Of a stretch of DNA of 64,000 bases, positions 48,194-57,803 are shown piece after piece. Origin of the DNA: Mucilaginibacter roseus (GTDB lineage Bacteria > Bacteroidota > Bacteroidia > Sphingobacteriales > Sphingobacteriaceae); assembly GCF_021215455.1 (NCBI RefSeq), contig NZ_JAJPWV010000001.1, positions 682,001-746,000 of the forward strand, read 5' to 3'. The position numbers and the translations under genes are program-made. Each line of letters begins with the position of its first letter. The stretch's first letter is position 1. The notes beneath the pieces are model-generated. The model did not search any database and was not told the DNA's origin. It was given only the letters and a program-made list of their open reading frames with translations.

Positions 48194-49561
48194 ATGAAAA
48201 CAAATCTAAAAAAAGCTTCGCTGCTGTTAACCGGTGTAATGGTTGGAAGCAAGTTATTCGCACAATCCCCTGATACAACTGTTTCATCCGCAAATTATGT
48301 CGAGCCGTTTTCAGGCGGCGATAAATTACGTACATGGTCAATTGGTATACATGGTGGTATGCTTTCACCGTCAACCTTCCTGGTTAACATGAGCCGTCAG
48401 GATTTCAGGAGTCCGCACGAAAACATTGGTTACGGCGCCTATATCAAAAAACAAATCCTTCCGTCTTTCGGCTTACAGGCTGACTTCCTTCGTGGTAAGC
48501 TTGAGGGTGGTTTAGGCCAAACCAACGTAGCATCTGGTAACACGCCGCAAAGCTTCAGCACCGATTTAAATTGGTCAGCAGCTTTAAGCGGTCAGTTCAC
48601 ATTAGCTAACATTAACTGGAGACACAAAAAAGGCGCTATTCAACCTTACATCACCGCTGGTGGTGGTGTTATAGCCTATCGCCCGAGCATTGTAAATGCT
48701 GATGGCTCACGTACCGGTTTCAGCGATGGTGGCGGTAACATCCACAAAGTATACATACCTGTTGGCGCCGGTTTCAAAATCAACATGGGTTCAGGTATCA
48801 ACCTTGACTTAGGTTACCAAATTGGTTTTGTTAATGGCGATAACCTTGATGGGTACAACTATGGCATGAATAACGATAAGTTTTCTTACGCTCACGTAGG
48901 TTTAGAATTCTCATTGGGCAGCCGCAGCAAACCGGAAATGGCTACTTACAATCCGGTAAATTCAATGCGTACCGAGTACCTGCGTAAAACCAGCGACCTG
49001 CAAAGCCAGCTGAACATGCAAAAAGAAGAGAACGCAAAGCTGCGTAGCGATTTAAATACTACCAATGATAACCTTAACAAATTAACTGCTGATACAGATG
49101 GAGACGGCGTGCCTGATATGTACGACAAGTGCCCTGGTACACCAGCCGGTACACAAGTTGATGGTTCAGGTTGCCCGATAGGCAAACGTGAAGTAAAAGT
49201 TTACGTGACCGAAGAAGACAAAAAAGTTGTAAAAGATGCGATTGATAATCTGGAGTTCGACTTCGGTAAAGCTACAATTCGCGCTAAATCATACCCAAGT
49301 TTAGATAGGGTAGCACAACTGCTGGTTGATAAAAACTTTAGCCTTAAACTTGCAGGCCATACAGATAACGTTGGTTCTGACGCGGCTAACCTGAAATTAT
49401 CAAAAGCTCGTGCCGAATCAATTAAATCATACCTGGTAAGCAAAGGTGCTAATGCATCACGCATCGAAGCTACAGGTTACGGTGAAAGTCAGCCAATTGC
49501 AAGCAATAAAACTGCTGCAGGCCGTCAGCAAAACCGTCGTGTTGAATTTACCTTGTATTAG
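48194..49561 (+). CDS. OmpA-family outer-membrane protein with TSP3 repeats
   Basis: Outer-membrane protein of 455 residues. It has a signal peptide (about 1-23, ending LFAQ), an N-terminal beta barrel (about 40-250), a short coiled-coil (about 262-297), a thrombospondin type-3 calcium-binding repeat (DTDGDGVPDMYDKCPGTP), and the C-terminal OmpA peptidoglycan-binding domain (GHTDNVGSDAANLKLSKARA, NRRVEF). The layout is the common Bacteroidetes OmpA. It anchors the outer membrane to peptidoglycan. Ends in a strong bidirectional terminator. Confidence 0.93.
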   Translation: MKTNLKKASLLLTGVMVGSKLFAQSPDTTVSSANYVEPFSGGDKLRTWSIGIHGGMLSPSTFLVNMSRQDFRSPHENIGYGAYIKKQILPSFGLQADFLRGKLEGGLGQTNVASGNTPQSFSTDLNWSAALSGQFTLANINWRHKKGAIQPYITAGGGVIAYRPSIVNADGSRTGFSDGGGNIHKVYIPVGAGFKINMGSGINLDLGYQIGFVNGDNLDGYNYGMNNDKFSYAHVGLEFSLGSRSKPEMATYNPVNSMRTEYLRKTSDLQSQLNMQKEENAKLRSDLNTTNDNLNKLTADTDGDGVPDMYDKCPGTPAGTQVDGSGCPIGKREVKVYVTEEDKKVVKDAIDNLEFDFGKATIRAKSYPSLDRVAQLLVDKNFSLKLAGHTDNVGSDAANLKLSKARAESIKSYLVSKGANASRIEATGYGESQPIASNKTAAGRQQNRRVEFTLY

Positions 49562-49578
49562 TAGCAGGTAAACATAAA

Positions 49579-49615
49579 TAAAAACGCCGCATGGATTATC
49601 CATGCGGCGTTTTTA
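49579..49615. terminator. Bidirectional terminator after the OmpA-family gene
   Basis: Arms AAAACGCCGCATGG (49581-49594) and complement (49600-49613), extending to AT pairs at 49579 and 49615. Each side has T/A runs, so it can serve both the OmpA gene and the convergent SRPBCC gene. Confidence 0.85.
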
Positions 49616-49632
49616 TTTACACAGATACCGAC

Positions 49633-50016
49633 TTAATGTACGGTATAAAAGTCAGCAATGCCGCCAAAATAGCTATCTGTCCAGCCTTCCACTATATCAT
49701 CATATGCTTCGTCCGGAATATTGGTATGCTTAAGCTCAGCTGAAGTGCCATGTTTATCAGGATGTAGTTTTATAGTAACTATTGACGGCTCTTCCTGCTC
49801 CCCAAAATACCATTGCTGAACTACTTTTTTGCCTTCCTCAAACTCCAGGTTTTTGCCTGATATACTGCCATCCCACATTGAAAACTCACTGCCCGGTTCG
49901 GTCGACATCTGAGCAGGTTCGCCTGTCCAAAGTTCAATAGTAAGCGGATTAGTGATAGCTGCGTAAACCTCTTCGGGCGTGGCGGGTATGGTGTAATATT
50001 TCTTAAAATCTTTCAC
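49633..50016 (-). CDS. SRPBCC/AHSA1-domain protein
   Basis: START-like protein of 127 residues with the AHSA1 (Activator of Hsp90 ATPase homologue) fold signature: YYTIPATPEEVYAAITNP near the start, LWTGEPAQM (about 30-38) and WYFGEQEEPS. It may bind small hydrophobic ligands. It starts with GTG at 50016. It lies 24 bp after the acetate transporter gene on the same strand, so they may share a message. No catalytic residue is recognisable. Confidence 0.85.
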   Translation of the reverse strand: MKDFKKYYTIPATPEEVYAAITNPLTIELWTGEPAQMSTEPGSEFSMWDGSISGKNLEFEEGKKVVQQWYFGEQEEPSIVTIKLHPDKHGTSAELKHTNIPDEAYDDIVEGWTDSYFGGIADFYTVH

Positions 50017-50040
50017 GGGCGCAAGTTAGCGTTAATCCGG

Positions 50041-50631
50041 CTATTTTACTACCGGCCCAAGCGGTAAAACTACGCGGCCGTAAACTTCGTTCAGCACCTG
50101 TGCAATGCCGGTATAAATAGCCGATGCACCGCAGATGATGCCTTCGTAGCCGGCGATGTGCTTAATGTTTTCGTTACCGGTAGCATCCCCCCAAACTAAC
50201 AAGCCAAATAATATAACCAACGAGCCAAATACGAACTGCAGCGCCTTGCTTAACTTTAATGTGCCAAAAAATAGGAATAGCGTAAACAGCCCCCACATGG
50301 CCAGAAAGGCGACCACGGCATCGTTGGATGTTTCTTCGGCCAGGCCAAGTTTAGGTAAAAAATTCATGGCTACAAACGTGAGCCAGAACATGCCATATGA
50401 TGTAAATGCGGTTAAACCAAAGGTGTTGTTCTTTTTCGCTTCGATTATACCGGCAATTACTTGGGCCGTGCCGCCGTAAAATATACCCATGGCCAAAATC
50501 ATGGCATTGATCTCGAAAAAGCCGGCGTTGTGTACGTTAAGTAAAATAGTGGTCATGCCGAAAGCGCATAAACCCAGCGGGGCAGGGTTAGCGGTGCTTT
50601 CAACCATTGATACAGGCGTAATTGTACTCAT
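50041..50631 (-). CDS. Acetate uptake transporter, AceTr/SatP type
   Basis: Inner-membrane transporter of 196 residues with six hydrophobic helices. It shows the family motif [14 protein letters not shown] (about 15-28), [14 protein letters not shown] (about 49-62), and [10 protein letters not shown] (about 75-84). These belong to the GPR1/FUN34/YaaH family that moves acetate or succinate with protons. pta-ackA at 28810-32127 gives it a metabolic partner. It is followed after 24 bp by the SRPBCC gene on the same strand. Confidence 0.9.
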   Translation of the reverse strand: MSTITPVSMVESTANPAPLGLCAFGMTTILLNVHNAGFFEINAMILAMGIFYGGTAQVIAGIIEAKKNNTFGLTAFTSYGMFWLTFVAMNFLPKLGLAEETSNDAVVAFLAMWGLFTLFLFFGTLKLSKALQFVFGSLVILFGLLVWGDATGNENIKHIAGYEGIICGASAIYTGIAQVLNEVYGRVVLPLGPVVK

Positions 50632-50742
50632 AATTGTAAATAAGTTAAAGGTAAATAATTGGATACCTGCAATGTATGCTTAAAAATGTATTAAGCAAAA
50701 TTTTTTAAACTCCGGCGGTATTTCAATGTTGTAACACTATAT

Positions 50743-51432
50743 ATGCAGAAACTCGTTTTGCTTCGCCACGGCGAAAGCGTATTTAACCAGGAGAATAGAT
50801 TTACAGGCTGGACGGACGTTGATCTGTCAGAAGAAGGATATGCGCAGGCCAAACGTGCCGGGCAACTATTAGCCAAGCACGGTTATACATTTGATGCCGG
50901 GTTTACGTCGGTTTTAAAGCGATCCATAAAAACGCTTCATATTGTGTTGGATGAACTGGATCATTTGTGGATACCGGTTACCAAATCGTGGCGGTTAAAT
51001 GAACGCTTTTATGGCGCTTTGCAGGGGCTTAACAAGCAGGAAACTATCGCTAAATACGGCGAGGAGCAGGTGCATAAATGGCGCCGCGACCCTAACGATC
51101 ATCCGCCCGCCATTACCAAGGATGATGACCGCTACCCGGGTAAAGATGTGAGATACAAAAACCTGACGGGGCGTGAGCTGCCGTTAACTGAAAATTTGAG
51201 CGAAACTATGGAGCGTGTGCTACCTTTTTGGGGCGAAGTGATTGTACATGCCATGCGCGAGAATAAACAGGTAATTATTTGCGCGCACGGTAACAGCTTA
51301 CGCGCTTTAATCAAGTATATTGATTTATTAAGCGACGAGGAGGTGACCGATTTGGAAATACCTACCGCCACACCCTGGGTGTATGAACTGGATGAGGAGC
51401 TTAACCGCATAAGGCATTATTATTTAGAATAA
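50743..51432 (+). CDS. gpmA: 2,3-bisphosphoglycerate-dependent phosphoglycerate mutase
   Basis: Glycolytic enzyme of 229 residues that interconverts 3- and 2-phosphoglycerate. It carries [17 protein letters not shown] (7-23) with the phospho-His9, KRSIKTL (about 59-65), the [12 protein letters not shown] region (about 84-95) and the second active-site His in [10 protein letters not shown] (about 177-186). Length and motifs fit dPGM rather than the broader phosphatase group. Its own promoter was not resolved. Confidence 0.95.
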   Translation: MQKLVLLRHGESVFNQENRFTGWTDVDLSEEGYAQAKRAGQLLAKHGYTFDAGFTSVLKRSIKTLHIVLDELDHLWIPVTKSWRLNERFYGALQGLNKQETIAKYGEEQVHKWRRDPNDHPPAITKDDDRYPGKDVRYKNLTGRELPLTENLSETMERVLPFWGEVIVHAMRENKQVIICAHGNSLRALIKYIDLLSDEEVTDLEIPTATPWVYELDEELNRIRHYYLE

Positions 51433-51494
51433 CCTAACCGGCCTTTCGGATATAAAATTACGTTACGGTGTAAATAGGCTTAAGATATATTTTT

Positions 51495-51502
51495 TATCTT
51501 TG
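51495..51502 (+). promoter_or_regulatory. -7 promoter box of mtaB operon
   Basis: TATCTTTG, matching TAnnTTTG, 10 bases before ATG 51513. The TTG at 51507 is directly behind it and is unlikely to be the start. Confidence 0.5.
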
Positions 51503-51512
51503 CCGATTGAAA

Positions 51513-52832
51513 ATGAACAGGAAGGTAGCATTTTATACACTGGGCTGTAAGCTTAATTATTCGGAAACTTCAAGTATCGGGCGTTTATTTAACGATGCTG
51601 GTTATGATACAGTTGATTTTACCGATACGCCCGATGTTTATGTGATAAATACTTGTTCGGTTACCGAAAACGCCGATAAAAAATGTAAGAAGATAGTTAA
51701 GGAAGCCTTAAAGGTATCGCCTAACGCTTACATTACTATTGTTGGGTGCTATGCCCAGCTAAAGCCAAAAGAAATAGCCGAAATACCGGGTGTTGACATG
51801 GTGCTTGGCGCTGCTGAGAAATTCCAGATCATTGATCATATAACAGACCTGACCAAGCAGCCAAAAACGCTGGTTTATAATCAGCCGGTTTCTGAGGCTA
51901 ACGAGTTTGTTCCGGCTTATTCATTTGGCGATCGTACTCGCACTTTTTTGAAAGTTCAGGATGGTTGCGATTATTCGTGTACTTTTTGCACCATACCATT
52001 AGCACGCGGTGCCAGCCGTAGCGATACCATCGAAAATGTACTTGAGCAGGCGCGTAAAATTGCGGAGTCGGGTGTTAAGGAAATTGTACTTACAGGTGTT
52101 AACCTGGGCGATTTCGGCATACGCAATGGCCAGCGTGAAGATAAGTTTTTTGACCTGGTTAAAGCCTTGGATAATGTAGAGGGTATTGACAGAATACGTA
52201 TCTCATCTATTGAACCTAACTTACTTACCGACGAGATTATTGAATTTGTGGCGACCTCTAAAAGGTTTGTTCCGCATTTTCACATACCGCTGCAATCAGG
52301 TTCTGATAAAATTTTAGGGTCGATGCGCCGCCGTTACAAGCGTGCTTTGTATGCCGATAGGGTAGCTAAAATAAAAGCGGTAATGCCCGATTGCTGCATA
52401 GGCGTAGATGTAATTGTTGGCTTCCCTGGCGAAACGCGCGAGGATTTTATCGATACCTATAATTTTTTAAATGGTATGGATATTTCATACCTGCACGTTT
52501 TTACATACTCTGAACGTGAAAATACACTTGCCGCTGAAATGACAGGTACTGTACCTGGCTCAACCCGTGCCGACAGAAGCAAGATGCTGCATATACTATC
52601 CGACAAAAAACGCCGCGCATTTTACGAGGGCCAGTTAAATAAAACGGAAGAAGTTTTATTTGAGGGCGACATTAAGGATGGCTTTATGCATGGTTTTACC
52701 CGTAATTATGTTAAGGTAAGGGCTAAATATGATCCTGTATTAGTTAACGAACTTAAAACAGTACAATTAACAAATATATCACCCGATGGTGATGTAGAAA
52801 TTACAGAAGCGGTTGAGGTATTAGTGCATTAA
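51513..52832 (+). CDS. mtaB: tRNA t6A37 methylthiotransferase MtaB
   Basis: Radical-SAM enzyme of 439 residues that adds a methylthio group to N6-threonylcarbamoyladenosine-37 of tRNA. An N-terminal UPF0004 domain starts YTLGCKLNYSET (Cys about 10) with further cysteines (NTCSVTENA; VGCYAQ) forming the auxiliary cluster. The radical-SAM motif CDYSCTFC (about 150-157) follows, and a C-terminal TRAM domain ends the protein. MiaB and MtaB differ: GCKLNYSE supports MtaB. Start at ATG 51513. lgt follows after 30 bp and suhB after another 21 bp, an apparent operon. Confidence 0.9.
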   Translation: MNRKVAFYTLGCKLNYSETSSIGRLFNDAGYDTVDFTDTPDVYVINTCSVTENADKKCKKIVKEALKVSPNAYITIVGCYAQLKPKEIAEIPGVDMVLGAAEKFQIIDHITDLTKQPKTLVYNQPVSEANEFVPAYSFGDRTRTFLKVQDGCDYSCTFCTIPLARGASRSDTIENVLEQARKIAESGVKEIVLTGVNLGDFGIRNGQREDKFFDLVKALDNVEGIDRIRISSIEPNLLTDEIIEFVATSKRFVPHFHIPLQSGSDKILGSMRRRYKRALYADRVAKIKAVMPDCCIGVDVIVGFPGETREDFIDTYNFLNGMDISYLHVFTYSERENTLAAEMTGTVPGSTRADRSKMLHILSDKKRRAFYEGQLNKTEEVLFEGDIKDGFMHGFTRNYVKVRAKYDPVLVNELKTVQLTNISPDGDVEITEAVEVLVH

Positions 52833-52862
52833 AAGCATATATTCGTCCTCAAAATACTGCTT

Positions 52863-54029
52863 ATGTTTCCTACCATATCCGAGCTGATACACTATCTCAC
52901 CGGGTTAAACGTACCGCCATTACCCATACAAACTTTTGGATTTTTTGTAGCCATAGCTTTTATGGCGGCCTATTGGGCTTTTGTACAGGAATTTAAACGC
53001 CGCGAAAAGCTTGGTGAAATCCATCCTATCGAAAAAACGATCACCGTTGGTGAACCTTTGTCGACAGCTGAAATTATAGGCAATGGTATATTCGGCTTTA
53101 TTATTGGCTTTAAAGTACTTGAGGCTATACTTCATTATCAGGATCTGATCAGCGATACCCAAAGCTTTTTGCTATCATCACGAGGTAACTTATTAGGCGG
53201 TATTGTTTTAGCTGCCGTTTTTATTTATTGGGCATACGCCGAAAACAAAAAGCAGCGCCTGCCACAGCCTGTACAAAAAAGGGTCTTGGTGCATCCGCAC
53301 GAATTGATGGGCAACATATTATTATGGGCTGCAGTTTTTGGTTTCGCCGGGGCCAAATTGTTCAACGCGCTCGAGAATTGGGATGCCTTTATGGCTGATC
53401 CGGTTGGGATGCTGATTGGTACCAGCGGGTTAACTTTTTATGGAGGATTAATATGCGGCGGTGCCGCGGTGTTATATATCGCCAATAAAAATGGTATAAA
53501 ACCACTTACCATGCTCGATATTGGTGGCCCGGGCATGATGCTGTCATACGCCGTAGGCCGTATTGGTTGCCAAATGGCCGGAGATGGAGATTGGGGTATT
53601 GTAAACCTTGCACCAAAACCGGGATGGTTAAGCTGGGCGCCTGATTGGATGTGGGCCTTTAAATACCCGCACAATGTAAATGCCGAAGGTGTGCCGATTG
53701 CCGGTTGCCTGGGTAAGTACTGTAACGAGTTACCGCAGCCGGTGTTCCCTACACCGTTTTACGAAGTGGTAGTTTGCCTGGTGCTGTTTTTAGTTATATG
53801 GGCCGTTCGTAACAAGGTTACAAAACCGGGTGCCTTATTTGGTATTTACCTGATACTGGCGGGTATAGAACGTTTCTTTGTTGAACTGATCCGCGTAAAT
53901 ACCAAATACCATTTATTTGGCATTTCATTTACGCAAGCCGAAATGATCTCCTTGTTTATGGTGATCGCAGGTGTAATACTTATAACCCGGATTGATAATA
54001 AAAAGGTGAGTACAGCAACGGCAAATTAA
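52863..54029 (+). CDS. lgt: Prolipoprotein diacylglyceryl transferase
   Basis: Inner-membrane enzyme of 388 residues that transfers diacylglycerol to the lipobox cysteine of prolipoproteins. Multiple transmembrane helices. The Lgt signature [14 protein letters not shown] (about 235-248) includes the conserved Arg-Gly region, and [12 protein letters not shown] (about 141-152), [10 protein letters not shown] (about 190-199) and [11 protein letters not shown] are present. It is about 100 residues longer than E. coli Lgt, due to an extended first half (residues about 50-140). Second gene of the mtaB-lgt-suhB run. Confidence 0.88.
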   Translation: MFPTISELIHYLTGLNVPPLPIQTFGFFVAIAFMAAYWAFVQEFKRREKLGEIHPIEKTITVGEPLSTAEIIGNGIFGFIIGFKVLEAILHYQDLISDTQSFLLSSRGNLLGGIVLAAVFIYWAYAENKKQRLPQPVQKRVLVHPHELMGNILLWAAVFGFAGAKLFNALENWDAFMADPVGMLIGTSGLTFYGGLICGGAAVLYIANKNGIKPLTMLDIGGPGMMLSYAVGRIGCQMAGDGDWGIVNLAPKPGWLSWAPDWMWAFKYPHNVNAEGVPIAGCLGKYCNELPQPVFPTPFYEVVVCLVLFLVIWAVRNKVTKPGALFGIYLILAGIERFFVELIRVNTKYHLFGISFTQAEMISLFMVIAGVILITRIDNKKVSTATAN

Positions 54030-54050
54030 CCGGCTCGAAGAAAAAATTAT

Positions 54051-54839
54051 ATGAATTTACAGGACGTTGTATTAAATACTGTTGAACTGGCAAAACAGGT
54101 TGGTGATTTCATCCGCCAGGAAAGAAAAACCTTCAGTACCGATAAGATAGAATACAAGGGGTTGAATGACCTCGTATCATACGTTGATAAAACCGCAGAG
54201 CAGCAACTCGTTGCCGGGCTCGAAAAGATATTGCCGGTTGCCGGATTTATTACAGAGGAAAAAACGACCACCAAAATAGGGCAGGTTTATAACTGGATCA
54301 TAGATCCGCTGGACGGTACAACTAATTTTATTCACGGCTTACCAACTTTTTCCATCAGTATAGCCTTAAAGGAATACGATGAACTGGTGGCGGGAGTGAT
54401 TTACGAGGTAAACCTTGATGAGTGTTTTTACGCCTGGAAAGGCGCACCTGCCTATTTAAACGGAGAGGAGATCAGGGTAAGTAATGCGCCTACGCTTGAG
54501 CATAGCTTGCTGGCTACAGGTTTTCCTTATTACGATTTTGGCAAGCAGGAGCAGTACATGAAGTTATTTGCCGAACTGATGCGTAGCTGCCATGGTCTGC
54601 GCCGTATAGGCTCAGCCGCGGTTGACCTGGCTTATACCGCTTGCGGCCGCTTTGAAGGTTTTTACGAATATAACCTGAATGCCTGGGATATAGCTGCCGG
54701 TATTGTAATAGTAAGACAGGCAGGTGGGCAGGTAGTAAACTTTAAAGGCGGCGATGAGGTGATCGAAACCCGGGAATTATTAGCCACTAACGGCAATATT
54801 ACAGGGGAGATGTTGCAGGTTATTCAAAAGTATTTCTGA
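54051..54839 (+). CDS. Inositol-monophosphatase-family protein
   Basis: Mg-dependent phosphatase of 262 residues (SuhB/IMPase family). The metal motif is visible as TEEKTT (about 68-73) and IDPLDGTTNFIHG (about 83-95), and the second motif NAWDIAAGIVIVRQAGG (about 199-215). The substrate could be inositol phosphate, PAP/fructose phosphate or another sugar phosphate. It lies 21 bp after lgt on the same strand and is followed by a terminator. Confidence 0.9.
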   Translation: MNLQDVVLNTVELAKQVGDFIRQERKTFSTDKIEYKGLNDLVSYVDKTAEQQLVAGLEKILPVAGFITEEKTTTKIGQVYNWIIDPLDGTTNFIHGLPTFSISIALKEYDELVAGVIYEVNLDECFYAWKGAPAYLNGEEIRVSNAPTLEHSLLATGFPYYDFGKQEQYMKLFAELMRSCHGLRRIGSAAVDLAYTACGRFEGFYEYNLNAWDIAAGIVIVRQAGGQVVNFKGGDEVIETRELLATNGNITGEMLQVIQKYF

Positions 54840-54841
54840 CC

Positions 54842-55003
54842 TTGATTTGAGGATTTCCTTGATTATAGGATAACTTAAGATTTCACCTGATTGTTATCAT
54901 AAAAAAGTCCCATGGATTAACCTATGGGACTTTTTTATGTGTACTGTTTTATCTGTGTAATTCGAGTTAATCGGTGAAATCACCAAGTTAATCAGTGAAA
55001 TCC
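54842..55003. repeat. AT-rich repeat-like intergenic stretch
   Basis: After suhB there is a stretch built of TTGATTTGAGGATTT-like and GATTATAGGATAA-like words. After the terminator it has the near-repeat GTTAATCGGTGAAATC (54966-54981) and GTTAATCAGTGAAATC (about 54984-55002). These look like decayed interspersed repeats of Sphingobacteriaceae. No gene is visible. Confidence 0.45.
54901..54936 (+). terminator. Terminator of the suhB-like gene
   Basis: Arms AAAAAAGTCCCATGG and complement (one mismatch), with a T-run. Confidence 0.85.
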
Positions 55004-55008
55004 TATCA

Positions 55009-55557
55009 TTAATAAGCTTCCGATACTACTTCGGTAACACCCGGCACCATGCGTTTTAGCAGGTTTTCGATGCCGGCTTTCAGGGTTACGGTTGATGACG
55101 GGCAACCGCTGCATGAACCGCGAAGCTCAACAGTAACCACACCTTCGTCAAATGATTTGTAGGTAATGGCGCCGCCATCCTGCTCAACCGCCGGGCGAAC
55201 GTAATCGTTCAATATCTGCTGAATTTTTATTTCGGTATCAGTACCCTCAAAGTTTACTTCTTCGTGCGCTTCAGCTTTAACAACAAGCTCTGATTCTACC
55301 GCGCCTTTAACAAACTCTTTAAGTATTGGCTCGATATCCGCCCAGTCAGTACCTTCGGTTTTAGTAACGGTAACAAAGTTGCTTGCAAAAAACACGCCGT
55401 TTACAAACGAAAATTTATAAAGCTCTTTTGCAAACGTTGATGTTTCAGCGCTTTCCTTTGTAGGGTAATCAACACTGCCGTTTATCAGCAACTTGTTCAC
55501 AATGAACTTCATGGTTGCCGGGTTTGGCGTAGCTTCGGTATATACGTTGATATTCAT
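55009..55557 (-). CDS. Nfu/NifU-type iron-sulfur carrier
   Basis: Iron-sulfur assembly carrier of 182 residues. The N-terminal Nfu domain (about 1-90, TEATPNPATMKFIVN at the start) is followed by the NifU C-terminal domain (about 105-180) with the CxxC motif (CSGCPSS) that holds the 4Fe-4S cluster. It donates clusters to apo-proteins such as radical-SAM enzymes, so mtaB nearby is a plausible client. Monocistronic. Confidence 0.92.
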   Translation of the reverse strand: MNINVYTEATPNPATMKFIVNKLLINGSVDYPTKESAETSTFAKELYKFSFVNGVFFASNFVTVTKTEGTDWADIEPILKEFVKGAVESELVVKAEAHEEVNFEGTDTEIKIQQILNDYVRPAVEQDGGAITYKSFDEGVVTVELRGSCSGCPSSTVTLKAGIENLLKRMVPGVTEVVSEAY

Positions 55558-55661
55558 TTTTTCGGGATTGTTATTTGTATTAATAACAAATTTAAACAGC
55601 TTTTTTGTGAAAAAAGCAAACCAATTTAGTTATGACCGCTTAATGACTTTGATAATGCTGT

Positions 55662-57005
55662 TTATATCCCCGTATAATTCAATGGCGTTATCTGTTTAAG
55701 CTCTGCTTTCACACTATCGTTCACATCCAATGTATCTACAAACGCGGCAATGGTTTCAGCGTTTACATGGGTGTTGGTGCGGGTTAATTCCTTTAATGCC
55801 TCATATGGGTTAGGGTAAGCCTCACGGCGTAAAATGGTCTGTATCGCTTCGGCAACTACTGCCCAGTTCGCTTCAAGATCGGCATTGATGGCGGCCTCAT
55901 TAAGTAACAATTTATTCAAACCTTTTAAGGTTGATTTCACCGCGATCAGCGTATGCGCCACAGGTACACCTATATTACGCAGAACGGTACTGTCCGTTAA
56001 ATCGCGTTGCAGGCGGGATATAGGTAGTTTTGCAGCCAGATGTTCAAACAGCGCATTTGCTATGCCAAGGTTGCCTTCTGAATTTTCAAAATCAATAGGG
56101 TTTACCTTATGCGGCATAGCCGACGAACCAACCTCGCCGGCTTTTATTTTTTGCTTGAAGTAGTTCATGGATATGTAAGTCCACATATCACGGTCAAGAT
56201 CAATCAGGATGTTGTTGATACGCTTAAATGCATCGCATTGTGCCGCGAAATTATCATAATGCTCAATCTGCGTGGTGTATTGCGAGCGGCTCAGGCCTAA
56301 AATATTATCAACAAAATTATTGCCGAATGCTTTCCAGTCAATAGCCGGGTAAGCGATGTTGTGCGCGTTAAAATTACCGGTAGCGCCACCAAATTTTGCT
56401 GAAAAAGGTACAAGTTGCAGTTGCGCCAATTGCTTTTCAATGCGCTCTACAAATACACTAATTTCCTTACCTAAACGGGTTGGCGATGCAGGCTGACCAT
56501 GGGTATGCGCCAGCATGGGTATGTTTTGCCAATCTGCAGCGTAAGCTTTAAGCGTATCAACCAGTTCAGTAATAGCCGGGTAATAGCTTTCGGTAAGTGC
56601 AAGCTTAAATGAGTAAGGTATGGCGGTGTTATTTATATCCTGCGAGGTAAGGCCAAAGTGTATAAACTCCTTATACTGCTCAATGCCCAATTCATCAAAC
56701 TTTTGCTTGATAAAATACTCAACCGCTTTTACGTCGTGGTTGGTAGTTTTCTCTATTTGTTTGATGCTTTCAGCATCGGCTTCGCTGAAGTTGTTATAGA
56801 TATCGCGTAGTTTACCCGACAACGATTTATCAAAATCAGCCAGCTGAGGCAGCGGGTGCTCGTACAAGGCGATGAAATATTCAATCTCAACAAATACCCT
56901 GTATTTTATTAAAGCATATTCAGAAAAATAAGCGGCGAGTCCGGCGGTTGTGTTTCGGTACCTGCCGTCAACAGGTGATATAGCTGATAAAGCGTTAAGC
57001 TGCAT
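55662..57005 (-). CDS. purB: Adenylosuccinate lyase
   Basis: Purine-biosynthesis enzyme of 447 residues that splits fumarate from adenylosuccinate and SAICAR. It starts LNALSAISPVDGRY, has the THGQPASPTRLGKE segment (about 165-178) and the fumarase/aspartase-superfamily signature (GSSAMPHKVNPIDFENSEG, about 298-316). -7 box at 57023-57030 lies 17 bases before the ATG at 57005. Confidence 0.96.
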   Translation of the reverse strand: MQLNALSAISPVDGRYRNTTAGLAAYFSEYALIKYRVFVEIEYFIALYEHPLPQLADFDKSLSGKLRDIYNNFSEADAESIKQIEKTTNHDVKAVEYFIKQKFDELGIEQYKEFIHFGLTSQDINNTAIPYSFKLALTESYYPAITELVDTLKAYAADWQNIPMLAHTHGQPASPTRLGKEISVFVERIEKQLAQLQLVPFSAKFGGATGNFNAHNIAYPAIDWKAFGNNFVDNILGLSRSQYTTQIEHYDNFAAQCDAFKRINNILIDLDRDMWTYISMNYFKQKIKAGEVGSSAMPHKVNPIDFENSEGNLGIANALFEHLAAKLPISRLQRDLTDSTVLRNIGVPVAHTLIAVKSTLKGLNKLLLNEAAINADLEANWAVVAEAIQTILRREAYPNPYEALKELTRTNTHVNAETIAAFVDTLDVNDSVKAELKQITPLNYTGI

Positions 57006-57022
57006 AGTAAATAAATTTTTCG

Positions 57023-57030
57023 CAAAGATA
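57023..57030 (-). promoter_or_regulatory. -7 promoter box of purB
   Basis: TATCTTTG on the minus strand, matching TAnnTTTG, 17 bases before ATG 57005. Confidence 0.5.
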
Positions 57031-57050
57031 TCGTTTACCTTAATATATGC

Positions 57051-57728
57051 TTAATGTATTTGCCAGTCTATCGGTTTTTTGCCTTCCTCTTGGAGTATAG
57101 CGTTAGTTTTTGAAAAGTGTTTACAACCAAAAAAGCCACTGTCGGCAGAGTAAGGCGAGGGATGGGCAGCTTTTAATATATGGTGTTTATTTGCATCAAT
57201 CAGTTCGGCTTTTGCCTGCGCAAACTTACCCCATAGTAAAAATATAATGCCTTCTTTTTCGTCGGATATGGTTTTGATCACCGTATCAGTAAAAATTTCC
57301 CAACCCTTTTTTTGGTGCGAGCCGGGGCTACCTGCGCGTACTGTAAGCGTGGCGTTGAGCATCATTACGCCCTGTTCGGCCCATTCTGTCAATTCGCCAT
57401 GCGATGGTATGTTAAAACCGGGAATATCAGTAATCAGTTCTTTATAGATGTTTTTTAATGATGGCGGCGGATTGATGCCCTTTTGTACAGAGAATGATAG
57501 CCCATGCGCCTGGTGAGCACCGTGATATGGATCTTGCCCAAGGATAACCACCTTTAACTCATCGAACGGCGTTTTATTGAAGGCGTTGAATATGTCGCTG
57601 TTTTTAGGGTATACCGTTTGCCCGCTTTCTTTTTCTGATTTCAGGAATTCACGTAGCTTAACCATGTAGTCCTTTTGGAACTCGCCGCCCAAAACATTCA
57701 GCCACGAAGGCTCTAAATCTATCGCCAT
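57051..57728 (-). CDS. ung: Uracil-DNA glycosylase, family 1
   Basis: Base-excision repair enzyme of 225 residues that removes uracil from DNA. GQDPYHGAHQAHGLSFSV (about 64-81) is the catalytic water-activating motif with Asp66, and HPSPYSADSGFFGC (about 190-203) is the DNA-intercalation loop with the second active-site His. Start set at ATG 57728 (MAIDLEPSW). The longer frame from TTG 57785 has no conserved extension. It is divergent from the 183-residue membrane protein. Confidence 0.95.
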   Translation of the reverse strand: MAIDLEPSWLNVLGGEFQKDYMVKLREFLKSEKESGQTVYPKNSDIFNAFNKTPFDELKVVILGQDPYHGAHQAHGLSFSVQKGINPPPSLKNIYKELITDIPGFNIPSHGELTEWAEQGVMMLNATLTVRAGSPGSHQKKGWEIFTDTVIKTISDEKEGIIFLLWGKFAQAKAELIDANKHHILKAAHPSPYSADSGFFGCKHFSKTNAILQEEGKKPIDWQIH

Positions 57729-57803
57729 AAATATTGTTTGCAGATGTTGATTAAGAGTGCAAATTAACGGATATTTGCGCTTCAAATTGTTATTTTACAA
57801 ATT